64,000 bases of DNA, taken from positions 70,611,917 to 70,675,916 of the forward strand of contig OX104113.1 of NCBI GenBank assembly GCA_944474755.1. Direction: 5' to 3'. Positions within the stretch are counted from its first letter, which is position 1, and every line of letters begins with the position of its first letter. The translations under genes and the position numbers were made by a program. Below the pieces are notes generated by a model. That model had not been told where the DNA came from. It saw only the letters and a list, made by a program, of their open reading frames with translations, and searched no databases. Source of the stretch: Limnoperna fortunei. Taxonomy: Eukaryota > Mollusca > Bivalvia > Mytilida > Modiolidae. Of this stretch, positions 21,101-43,505 are shown piece by piece.

Positions 21101-23480
21101 TATGACTGTACTGTGGTTGTATGACTGTACTGTAGTGGTATGACTGTACTGTGGTGGGTGTGACTGTACTGTGGTTGTATGACTGTACTGTGGTGGTATG
21201 ACTGAACTGTGGTGGTATGACTGTACAGTTGTGGTATGACTGTACTGTGGTGGGTGTGACTGTACTGTGGTTTTATGACTGTACTGTGGTGGTATGACTG
21301 AACTGTGGTAGTATGACTGTACAGTTGTGGTATGACTGCACTGTGGTGGGTTTGACTGTACAGTGGTGGGTTTGACTGTAATGTAGTGGTATGACTACTG
21401 TGGTGGTATGTCTGTACTGTGGTTGTATGACTGTACTGTGGTGGTATGACTGTACTGTGGTGGGTGTGACTGTACTGTGGTGGTATGACTGTACTGTGGT
21501 GGGTGTGACTGTACTGTGGTTGTATGACTGTACTGTGGTGGTATGACTGTACAGTTGTGGTATGACTGCACTGTGGTGGGTTTGACTGTACAGTGGTGGG
21601 TTTGACTGTAATGTAGTGGTATGACTACTGTGGTGGTATGACTGTACTGTGGTGGGATTGACTGTACAGTGGTGGGTTTGACTGTAATGTAGTGGTATGA
21701 CTACTGTGGTGGTATGACTGTACTGTGGTGGGATTGACTGTACAGTGGTGGGTTCTACTGTAATGTAGTGGTATGACTACTGTGGTGGTATGACTGTACT
21801 GTGGTGGGATTGACTGTACAGTGGTGGGTTTTTACTGTAATGTAGTGGTATGACTACTGCAGTGGTATGACTACTGTGGTGGTATGACTGCACTGTGGTG
21901 GGTTTGACTGTACTGTGGTGGGTTTGACTGTACTGTGGTGGGTTTGACTGTAATGTAGTGGTATGACTAATGTGGTGGTATGACTGTACTGTGGTGGGAT
22001 TGACTGTACAGTGGTGGGTTTTACTGTAATGTAGTGGTATGACTACTGTGGTGGTATGACTGTACTGTGGTGGTATGACTGTACTGTGGTGGGTTCTACT
22101 GTAATGTAGTGGTATGACTACTGTGGTGGTATGACTGTACTGTGGTGGGATTGACTGTACAGTGGTGGGTTTTACTGTAATATAGTGGTATGACTACTGT
22201 GGTGGTATGACTGTACTGTGGTGGTATTACTGCACTTTGGTGGGTTTGACTGTACAGTGGTGGGTTTGACTGTAATGTAGTGGTATGACTACTGTGGTGG
22301 TATGACTGTACTGTGGTGGGATTGACTGTACAGTGGTGGGTTTGACTGTAATGTAGTGGTATGACTACTGTGGTGGTATGACTGTACTGTGGTGGGATTG
22401 ACTGTACAGTGGTGGGTTCTACTGTAATGTAGTGGTATGACTACTGTGGTGGTATGACTGTACTGTGGTGGGATTGACTGTACAGTGGTGGGTTTTACTG
22501 TAATGTAGTGGTATGACTACTGTGGTTGTATGACTACTGTGGTGGTATGACTGCACTGTGGTGGGTTTTACTGTACTGTGGTGGGTTTGACTGTACTGTG
22601 GTGGGTTTGACTGTAATGTAGTGGTATGACTACTGTGGTGGTATGACTGTACTGTGGTGGAATTGACTGTACAGTGGTGGGTTTTACTGTAATGTAGTGG
22701 TATGACTACTGTGGTGGTATGACTGTACTGTGGTGGTATGACTGTACTGTGGTGGGTTCTACTGTAATGTAGTGGTATGACTACTGTGGTGGTATGACTG
22801 TACTGTGGGATTGACTGTACAGGGGTGGGTTTTACTGTAATATAGTGGTATGACTACTGTGGTGGTATGACTGTACTGTGGTGGTATTACTGCACTTGGT
22901 GGGTTTGACTGTACAGTGGTGGGTTTGACTGTAATGTAGTGGTATGACTACTGTGGTGGTATGACTGTACTGTGGGATTGACTGTACAGGGGTGGGTTTT
23001 ACTGTAATATAGTGGTATGACTACTGTGGTGGTATGACTGTACTGTGGTGGTATTACTGCACTTTGGTGGGTTTGACTGTACAGTGGTGGGTTTTACTGT
23101 AATATAGTGGTATGACTACTGTGGTGGTATGACTACTGTGGTGGTATGACTGTACTGTGGTGGTATTACTGCACTTTGGTGGGTTTGACTGTACAGTGGT
23201 GGGATTGACTGTACAGTGGTGGGTTTGACTGTAATGTAGTGGTATGACTACTGTGGTGGTATGACTGTACTGTGGTTAGTTTGACTGCTATACTGTGGTA
23301 TGACTGTACTGTGGTGGTATGACTGCTGTGGTGGTATGACTGTGCTGTGGTAATATGACTATGCTGTGGTGGGTTTGGCTGTACTGTTGTTGGTTTGACT
23401 GTTATGTTGTGGTATGACTGTACTGAGGTGGTATGACCGAATGTGGTGGTGTGATTACTGTGGTGTAATGACTCTATGTG
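18125..23480 (+). repeat. 5.4-kb G/T-rich minisatellite with changing higher-order structure
   Basis: A continuous array built on a 19-21 bp theme 'ggtatgactgtactgtggtg'. The left end (about 18130-18410) uses a 38-bp unit containing 'ggacttatgattgcaatgtt'. The centre has simple 19-21 bp units. From about 20.7 kb to 23.25 kb a four-part higher-order unit of about 76 bp dominates, with the successive words 'ggtggtatgactgtactgt', 'ggtgggattgactgtacagt', 'ggtgggtttgactgtaatgt' and 'agtggtatgactactgt'. The top strand is strongly enriched in G and T and poor in C. Long open frames on either strand are by-products. Confidence 0.92.
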
Positions 23481-23489
23481 TTGGTATAT

Positions 23490-26310
23490 ATAACTGTACG
23501 TTAAGCTATAATTTTATAGGATTCGTTTACAATAATCAGAGTACAGTACTGGTTTCATATTTAATTGATGTGCTGGTCAATTTTTTATATCTGAAAGCAA
23601 CCAGTTTCATAATACTCATAGCTATATCTACAACAGATGAGATATATCAAAAGACTTGAACTGATAAATAAAAGATTATTTAAGTTATAGATTTGTTTTT
23701 CTTCTTTTTTACCAATACACATTAACACATAAATGGTCGTTACCCAAAGCAACAAAACTTTACGCAACAACGCTCGTCAATGTAATTTTTAGTTTAAAAC
23801 AGGGACAAGGAAAAATTTAAAACTGATAAAAATGTATCGTTGAAATCTTAAACATCTGACAATGATACATGTATTTGACACTTGACCTTCTACACTTGCG
23901 CATCACTTTTTTTTGGCACAATTTTAATTTGCTAATTTAACAGCTAATTTATTCTAATACAACAGGCAGTCGTAATCCGTTGAAAGGTCCATCTGTAGTA
24001 TATATTGTTTGTTTTCAAGAAAACTAGAAAACTGAGCAATGCTGTATGACTTCCATGATCTTCCCAAAATCACTAAAGTAGTGGTGAGAAAAATTAACCA
24101 AAATGTTGAAAGTTGTTTAGGTATAACCTGTTTATAGTTGTTTGATATTGTTGGTAGATGCGGAACGCACCGTAGTTCATTTTGCAGAGGTGAGCATTCT
24201 TGTTATACAGTGGAACAATTTGTGCTTCTTTAAGGCGAGATGAAAATATACTCAATGATTGATGGTTATGTTTACTAGTGTAGCTGTATGTTTAAAGCGT
24301 GCACTTGCATAAATGAACATTGCACACATTTGATAAACTCCAGTTGATTTTTTAACGTTTAATCCTGACTAATTTGATTAATATTACCATGGTTAGAGTG
24401 TATAAACTCAACAGTTGGGTGTTCCTTAAGTTTTTAATGATATGGTATGTATACTATATGGTATGTAAACTATTGCTTGTATAGTTTCAGTTCTTTTCAT
24501 CGAACATTTAACGTCCTTAATATAGCTGAAATATTTCTTGCGGGACTTAAATCAATCAATCAATCTATCAGTCATTGAATATTTGAACCTTAAAAAACAT
24601 GTCCATCTATCCTGACCGTTCGTGCGTCCATCTTTATTTCTTTCTTTGTTGTTTTCTTTAACACACTTCCAATCAAATGGCAAACAATATCTAAACGAAA
24701 CTTCATACTTATCAATTTAACTGACTTTTAAACACATGTAAACGAGACTGCCTTTTCTGTTGATCTTTATAAAGACAAAATTATAAAATTGATGTAAAAT
24801 TAGATATAAATTTAGCCTATAATTACTAAACTAGAACATCATTCTTATCTTAAAATATACGCCATTTTTATTTTACGATAAAATTATCGAACGTATCAAT
24901 GTTATTGAAATTGTCAATTTCGCAAAGGAGGATAATTCAACGGATGAAATTTTCCTCGATATCATTCTGAATGATTTCCCCTTACTCTGACACTATTAGT
25001 TTCAGTTGTTTTTAGTAATTAGTGTCGTGTTGACATTATTTATTTTAATAACTGTCATTCATTGAGGATTTAGTTTATGATGTCCTAGTCGTTACAATCG
25101 TTGTAGATTTTAGTTTCTTATGTCCGAATTTTTGTAATCATTTCAAATTATATTTATGATGTCATAATTGCAAAATTGTTGCGGTAAAAAAGCTGTAATT
25201 AAGATTGGGGTCGAGGAAACCCTGTCAGTAAGGCTCGAAACCTCAGTGTTGATACCTAGTCTTTACTTATGTAATGGTATTAAATACTTAACGGTTGTTT
25301 AAATAATAATTTACAATTATTATTGTGAAAGAGGGCTATTATTGAACTGTTAATGTTATAAGTTATCGAAGCACTTGACCGTGCCGTTTGCATAATATTT
25401 CCTGACATAAAAACCAAATCCGACAATTAAATCCATAGATATAGAGATTATTACTACATATTTAAACTATTAATTATAAATTTCATATTTGACTCAACAG
25501 ATATGATTAAAATGACAGCCTGAATCAACCACAGTGATGTTCTGGATGGAAGAACCACTTTCAATAAATGTTATTACATAATGACATAATAGTTGTTTTT
25601 AAAGCTGCAAGATGTTGTTCTGGGACTAGTATAACTAGTATTTATAACTTGATTTATAGGTTCCTGATGTTGTTCTACCCTGTGATATCCAACTAAAATT
25701 TAAGTTTTTTAAAAACAAGTCGCTGAGATTTATTTCTTATGTTGATTTGGTCTGAGCTTAAATCCCCTAGTCAGGTGTGGAGAACTCTTGAAAACTAAAA
25801 CCCTGTCAGTTTAACAATAGGCCTCTTTTTGAAGAATCATACTTATCACCAAGATTAACACAGACACTATAAGGCTTATGACACTTTACAATCTATTTGA
25901 TTCATCTAAAAAGCTCTTTATAAATAAATATCTGTTCTATACAAATAAAAACTCACATGTAGTTTCTGTTATCACTGGTATTATCGCTGCACAATGTTGA
26001 CAAACATCATGAAGGATAATAAATTCAATGATAGAAAGTGGCCAACAAAATCTTTCTTCTGATCTTAGTCCAAACTTTAAAATAATTTGTTATACTAAGT
26101 ATATGATTTGTTATTGAGAAGCTAGATATATGGTTTATACATTCTAAAGTTCATTTTCAACTGGCACTAATTCACAATGTTCTTGTCATACACAACTATA
26201 ATCAATACTTTAATTGTTTTGTTTATTTTTAAGATCACCTGTAAAATAACAAGCCTTTAATGTTTTGTAATAATTAAGAAAAAACCCTCAGTAGAAGCTG
26301 TACATTTATA
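23490..26310. other. intergenic, no gene recognised
   Basis: AT-rich. A SINE-like 3' fragment ('tatagctgaaatatttcttg' then 'cttaaatcaatcaatcaatc', about 24520-24572) is the only recognisable repeat. No domain-bearing frame was seen on either strand. Confidence 0.4.
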
Positions 26311-26314
26311 ACAT

Positions 26315-27600
26315 GAATATTGTGGTATGAGAGGTTTATGTCAGAACCTTTTTGCATGACAAGGTTTATACCATGACTTTTGTGGTATGACAAGGTTTAT
26401 ACCATGACTATTGTGGTATGAGAGGTTTATACCAGAACTTTATGGCCTGACAAGGTATATACCATGAGTATTGTGGTACGAGAGGTTTATACCATGACTA
26501 TTGTGGTATGACAAGGTTTATACCATGAATATTGTGGTATGAGAGGTTTATGTCAGAACTTTTTTGCATGACAAGGTTTATACCATGACTTTTGTGGTAT
26601 GACAAGGTTTATACCATGACTATTGTGGTATTAGAGGTTTATGCCAGAACTTTTTTGCATGACAAGATTTATACCATGACTTGTGTGGTATAAGAAGTTT
26701 ATGTCAGAACTTTTTTGCATGACAAGATTTATACCATGACTTTTGTGGTATGACAAGGTTTATACCATGACTATTGTGGTATTAGAGGTTTATGCCAGAA
26801 CTTTTTTGCATGACAAGATTTATACCATGACTTGTGTGGTATAAGAAGTTTATGTCAGAACTTTTTTGCATGACAAGGTTTATACCATGACTTTTGTGGT
26901 ATAAGAGGTTTATGCCAGAACTTTTGTGATACGACAAGGATTATATCATGACTATTGTGGTATGAGATGTTTATGCCAGAACTTTATGGCCTGACAAGGT
27001 TTATACCAGGACTGTTGTGCTACGAAAAGGTTTATACCATGACTTTTGTGATATTACAAGGTTTATACCAGAACTTTTATTGCATGACAAGGTTTATACC
27101 ATGACTATTGTGGCATGACAAGGTTTATACCATGACTATTGTGGCATGACAAGGTTTATTCCATGACTATTGTGGCATGACAAGGTATATACCATGACTA
27201 TTGTGGCATGACAAGGTTTATACCATGACTATTGTGCCATGACAAGGTTTATACCATGACTATTGTGGCATGACAAGGTATATACCATGACTATTGTGGC
27301 ATGACAAGGTTTATTCCATGACTATTGTGGCATGACAAGGTTTATTCCATGACTTTTGTGGCATGACAAGGTTTATTCCATGACTATTGTGGCATGACAA
27401 GGTTTATTCCATGACTATTGTGGTATGACAAGGTTTATACCAGAACTTTTGTGGCATGACAAGGTTTATTCCATGACTTTTATGGTATGACAAGGTATAT
27501 ACCATGACTATTGTGGTATGACAAGGTTTATACCATGACTTTTAAGGTATGAAATGTTTTATGCAAACATTTTTGTGATGCCAAAGTTTATAACAGGACC
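26315..27600 (+). repeat. 31-bp minisatellite
   Basis: About 40 units of 'tttataccatgactattgtg' plus 'gtatgacaagg'. The period is 31 bp, read directly from successive 'aaggttta' words at 27120, 27151 and so on. Units contain the inverted words 'ataccat' and 'tggtat', so each can fold on itself. Variants are patterned: the left third mixes 'gagaggtttatgccagaac' units with the consensus, the right two thirds is more homogeneous ('ggcatgac'). Confidence 0.9.
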
Positions 27601-27967
27601 TTTTTGGCGTAACAAGTCTGATACAAATGATTATTTTGCTGTAGTTTAATTTCATTGATCATTTATTTATCCACTTAAAGATTAAGACAAAGCAAACTTA
27701 CTTAAAAGTAATATTTTACTTGTATACATATCACTAAATATAACCACTTTACAAAATAAAATTTGTCCCTGTTATCCTGTAAATAAGTTTAATTGTGAAG
27801 TAACAAATAATGATCCTCCTACAACTACATAACAAGCAGTTGTAAACCAGACCACATATATACCATTAATTTAAAACATACAATAAAAATAATGCAATTC
27901 ACTTCTGTAAATTAAAACAAAATGGCTAAATGATAAATCACAGTCCAGGTACAGTAAAACATGGAAA

Positions 27968-27973
27968 TTTATT
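27968..27973 (-). terminator. candidate poly(A) signal of ANKRD42
   Basis: AATAAA on the minus strand, about 175 nt past the stop codon; the nearest clear hexamer downstream of the gene. Confidence 0.4.
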
Positions 27974-28148
27974 CAGTTGTAGAAGATTGGAGAATCATAG
28001 ATAATATAATTGGAAAAATAAAACAGCAAATAAGCTTAAACTAAAAAGCTAATTTTATAACTGTTACTTAAGATGTTAAAAAGTATGAATCTCAAGTCTC
28101 AAAAACATGCAATTAAATGCTAAATGTGTTGTTGGAAATTTTTTTTAT

Positions 28149-39726
<11,578 letters not shown>

Positions 39727-39997
39727 CTTGGTTACCGACTATGTTTACATCAATAACTATCCCGCAGTTAATAAAATATATTTTAAATAACAGACAGATT
39801 TTTTAATGGTGGTATTCCTTAAACGCGGACCTCGCTGAAAACACCAATTAACTTATTAAAATAATTAAATAGTTGAAAGATCAATGCAATTAAAAAATAC
39901 AATAAGAAATCAAATTAAGGGAATTAATCGCTATTTTTTCTGTGATTTCTTACATGAATAAAACAAAATTCTTTCATTTATTCATAATCAAGTATCA

Positions 39998-41075
39998 TTC
40001 CGACGCAGTCGGTATTATATTCACTTTTTACCCTTTGACCTCATGACACTTCACCTCTACTCAAAGCAAGTAACGTGATCCTAATTCTGTTTCTTGATTA
40101 GTCAAAAACCAATTTGGACGGGGGTTCGAAACAGGGTAATGAATTGGACAGGGGTTCGGAACAGGATGGTAAATTGGCAATTCTCCTTTCAAATTGTGCA
40201 CTATTATTATTAGATTTTGTCGTCTGTTTGTTTATAAAATAATTTCATAGTGTAATTTAAGTATTAAGAACGATAGCGATGAGCTGCAGTTTGTACAATT
40301 TTGTATTAAGCGATTTGTACAAAAATGTTAAATATTTTTTATTTGAAGTACAGCGCAATTTAAAACGCATAGTAACACCCTGGATTTTTCCGGGATTTAA
40401 TAGAGTGTAAAAGAAACGAAGAGAAGAAATTTTAATTAATTTCTTTAAAAAATACAAATTAACAATCATTATATATTCATGTCGATAGTAAATCAAATGT
40501 GTTATTATCGTTCTTGGGCGTCCGTCGTAGTACACACATAGATAGAGAGTTGTGGCTCTAATTGTAAAGTATACTTTGCTTAATCAGTAAATTTTAAACT
40601 ATAAACATTTTATTAAACAATTCGTATATTCAATTTGTTGACATACTTGTATAACAGCTTTTGGTGCTTGCAGAAAAATTTAATTTCTGTATCTTAGGCA
40701 GTGGGTTTCAATACATAATAGCAATAAACGTTCTGGAATACACGTACATGTACAACAAATTATCAATTTTGAGTTAACTGTATGCTTGGTAAATCTGTTA
40801 ATATTGAAAACACGTAAATAAAAAGGGGGGCGAACACATGTATAAATTAATAATTTCCAACTCGTTTCACCCGGGACTAATGTTAATTTATAGGTTCATT
40901 ATTTCTTTCACGTAGTAATAATTGTCCGTCAGTACTTCCCCAAAAAAATTTCCATCAAACATTTCTGGTCTATTGAAACGGGGAATTTGTATGACAATAA
41001 TGACGATTCGTAGTTTAATGCATAACTCAATTTATATCTTTAATGCGTCGGTTATCTTTTTTAAAGATAGTACTT
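39998..41075 (+). repeat. large dispersed repeat, copy C
   Basis: Starts 'ttccgacgcagtcggtatta', contains 'cttgggcgtccgtcgtag' and 'gagttgtggctctaattgta', and ends 'taatgcgtcggttatctttt' then 'aaagatagtacttgt'. It is the most diverged of the three copies. It lies between the ANKRD42 start and NUFIP1. Short open frames in it are not supported as genes. Confidence 0.55.
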
Positions 41076-41585
41076 GTTATTTATTATTATTATTTATCAT
41101 TATTATTATTGTTTCATTTGTCATTGTTATTTTAGGAGTAAAAATACATAAAAATTATAAGAAAAACAAAAATGAACAACAATTATCATAATGAATAATA
41201 TTTTTTATTTATCTGAACAATTTAACTGCGTAATAACGGAAATAGTAAGAGGTAAACAAACCGAGGAACAAGACGGAAAACACGTGCTAAAGCTGCAGGT
41301 TAACATAATGCTGAGTTTACGTAGACATTTTAACTGCATTACTTTATTAGAAATATTTCTTGAAAAATGTTATTGGGAATGGCCAAAATTGTATTTTCTT
41401 TTGCAGCACATGACATCTTCAGTTACACGGAACTTTATTTTCGAGCGCAAGCCTACGTATATGCTTTTGCAAAGTTTTGATCCGAGCATCTTGTAAATGA
41501 AACAACTTTTTGGCATGTTTGGTCATTAGACATTTATCATGTAATTTATCTCATAATATCGTAATATTAGTGCATTTTACAGGCA

Positions 41586-41735
41586 GGGTCCTCGATGGCC
41601 GAGTGGTTAAGGTAGTTCATCTATCATTGATCACATGGCCATGGTCTGTCAATACCAGAGATCGCGAGCAGGGGCGCTCTACTCCTCTTAATTGACCCAT
41701 TTCCAGTTTTACATGATTTATCTCCCCTTTTACTT
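41586..41735 (+). repeat. SINE head only
   Basis: 'ctcgatggccgagtggttaa' matches box A of the window's SINE family and 'ttgatcacatggcc' the following segment. Box B is degraded and the body is missing, so this is a 3'-truncated or recombined copy. It is not a functional tRNA gene. Confidence 0.6.
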
Positions 41736-42132
41736 CCTGTTAAAAAAACTACGGCTATCATTACTAAAAGACTATGATATTGAAATAAAGATTTTGGATT
41801 GTTTTTATATTGTTTGTCTATGCCAATTAAATGTTTCATCTAATTAACCTTATTAGTAGATGTTACTATAGCCATAGGCAACAGGTGAGTTTGAATATAA
41901 CACGGATGTCACTGGTAAGATTGTTTATTCAAGCTATAAAACAGCTGGGGTTCTACCTCCAATTAGCATCAGGTAAATAGGGTAAAGAACATTGGTTAAT
42001 TAATTAACGATCACATTTACACAGCAGGCGGTTTTAATAACCTTCCTCAATCAGATATTGACACCTGTCATTCAACTGAAGCGTGAAAATTTATCAAAGA
42101 CAATTGTCCATTTCAAAAGGTTTCAACAGGAC

Positions 42133-42156
42133 AAACTGCGGCTGTAGCCGCAGTTT
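42133..42156. other. 11-bp-arm hairpin
   Basis: AAACTGCGGCT and AGCCGCAGTTT are perfect complements separated by GT. It lies just before an ETS-like site. Confidence 0.5.
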
Positions 42157-42161
42157 TTAGT

Positions 42162-42185
42162 ACCGGAAGTGGACACTAGGTGGCG
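42162..42185 (+). promoter_or_regulatory. ETS-like and CTCF-like sites between ANKRD42 and NUFIP1
   Basis: ACCGGAAGT (42162-42170) is a consensus ETS/GABP-type site, common in animal housekeeping promoters. Three bases later ACACTAGGTGGCG (42173-42185) fits the CTCF core with one mismatch. The pair lies about 1.3 kb before the NUFIP1 coding start. Binding is not shown. Confidence 0.35.
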
Positions 42186-42189
42186 TTTT

Positions 42190-42348
42190 TTAAATTGGAA
42201 AGTCGTCAATTAACAATGATTGACAATTTTTCTACCGAAGGTTAGGGTTTTCTCCGGCACGGGCATCCTTCCCCAATAACTGGACACCATGATATACCTG
42301 AAAAATTGCTGAAAGTGGCGTTAAACAACACTGAAACAAACATTTTAC
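42190..42348 (+). repeat. SINE body, head missing
   Basis: Family words 'attgacaatttttctaccga', 'cttccccaataactggacac', 'aaaaattgctgaaagtggcg', 'ttaaacaacactgaaacaaa'. Starts inside the body. Confidence 0.7.
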
Positions 42349-42403
42349 AGGAACTTGGGGTTCATCCTCATAAGTCAGTTTCCGTGTCAACATGTGTCAA
42401 TGC

Positions 42404-42778
42404 AACCCTGACAAACTTACATAGGAAATTCCTGGATAAGAAGTCACTATTTTGATTGGCTACATCACACCTGCAAGAGCCAATCAAAAACTCACTGTCA
42501 TGCACTACTTGGTTAGGGGATATTCCGATGTTGTTTGTAAATAAACAAATGGATATGTTACATCGACCACATGAAAATCAGTGTATTTTGTTCGAAAGTG
42601 TTAATAGCTTGTTATGATTGTGATATTTATTAGTTTAGTTTATTGATCCATCTGCCACCACATTCTACTTCCAAACACTTGCTTCTTTTAAGCAATTTCA
42701 TTGATTGATATTTTGAAGGTGTGACATCATAGAAAAACCTTCTTGAACAGGAATTGTCTATCCAAGTTTGTCAGGGTT
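42404..42778. mobile_element. MITE with about 40-bp terminal inverted repeats
   Basis: Left end 'aaccctgacaaacttacata' and right end, complemented, 'aaccctgacaaacttggata', followed by matching 'ga.aattcctg' and 'aagaag'. A nested inverted pair 'ttttgattggct' / 'agccaatcaaaaa' (CCAAT-type boxes) lies inside at about 42451-42490. No coding capacity. Confidence 0.65.
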
Positions 42779-43433
42779 TTGGGACACAGAAACCCTGACT
42801 TGTAAGGATGCTTGGGGTCTAGATATAATTTTTTATAGAATGAAATTAAGTGTCAATACATAACTAAATAGTGTGTATTCACTTGTTGTTAACCAGTCTG
42901 ATAAATCTGGTTGTGAAGTATTGCCTGTAGAAAATTATTAATTTCTACAAGGCATGAATCTATTTCAAGTTCTAAAAATAGCACCAGTTTTATTTACTGG
43001 AATCTCAATGTTTTGTCAAATAAGTACATATGTATAGTATAATTTCACTATGTTACATCATACTTTATTCACCTTCTGTTTGATTTACTATCCAAGCAAA
43101 CCACAATTTGGCTTGGGACTGAAGTCACTTTAAACATTCAATGGCATAGAATTTTTTCCATACTTAAAGGCTTCCCAAAGTGGTTGTTTAATATATAAAA
43201 TCCTTGTGGGTAGTGAATGGGATTATACACATTCAAAACTAAATAGAAAACAAATGTTTTATTGTTAAACCAAGCTTGAGTGTGCATTATCAATGTGAGA
43301 TGGTAGACAGTATTTCGTATATTGAAAACAAGACATAACTGCATTGCAGGTCCCAAAGGTTCATGGAGGTTCCAAAGAATTGTGGTCACGTGGTAGTCCT
43401 AAAGGATCATGTAACTATGGAAGTCCCTATAAA

Positions 43434-43495
43434 AATATCAAGTGTTTTAATTTGACTTTAATTAAATATCAAGTGTTTTAATTTGACTTTAATTT
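43434..43495. repeat. 31-bp tandem duplication at the NUFIP1 acceptor
   Basis: 'aatatcaagtgttttaattt' plus 'gactttaatt' occurs twice, period 31 bp, ending just before the splice-acceptor-like 'ttattgacag' at 43494-43503. The branch-point region is therefore doubled. Confidence 0.75.
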
Positions 43496-43505
43496 ATTGA
43501 CAGAT

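Noticed and set aside
41586..41700. Functional tRNA gene from the box A-like sequence
   Set aside because: Box B is degraded, no cloverleaf closes, and the sequence matches SINE heads elsewhere in the window.
42133..42160. Rho-independent terminator (hairpin plus T run)
   Set aside because: Shape fits, but this is eukaryotic DNA, where such terminators are not used by Pol II.
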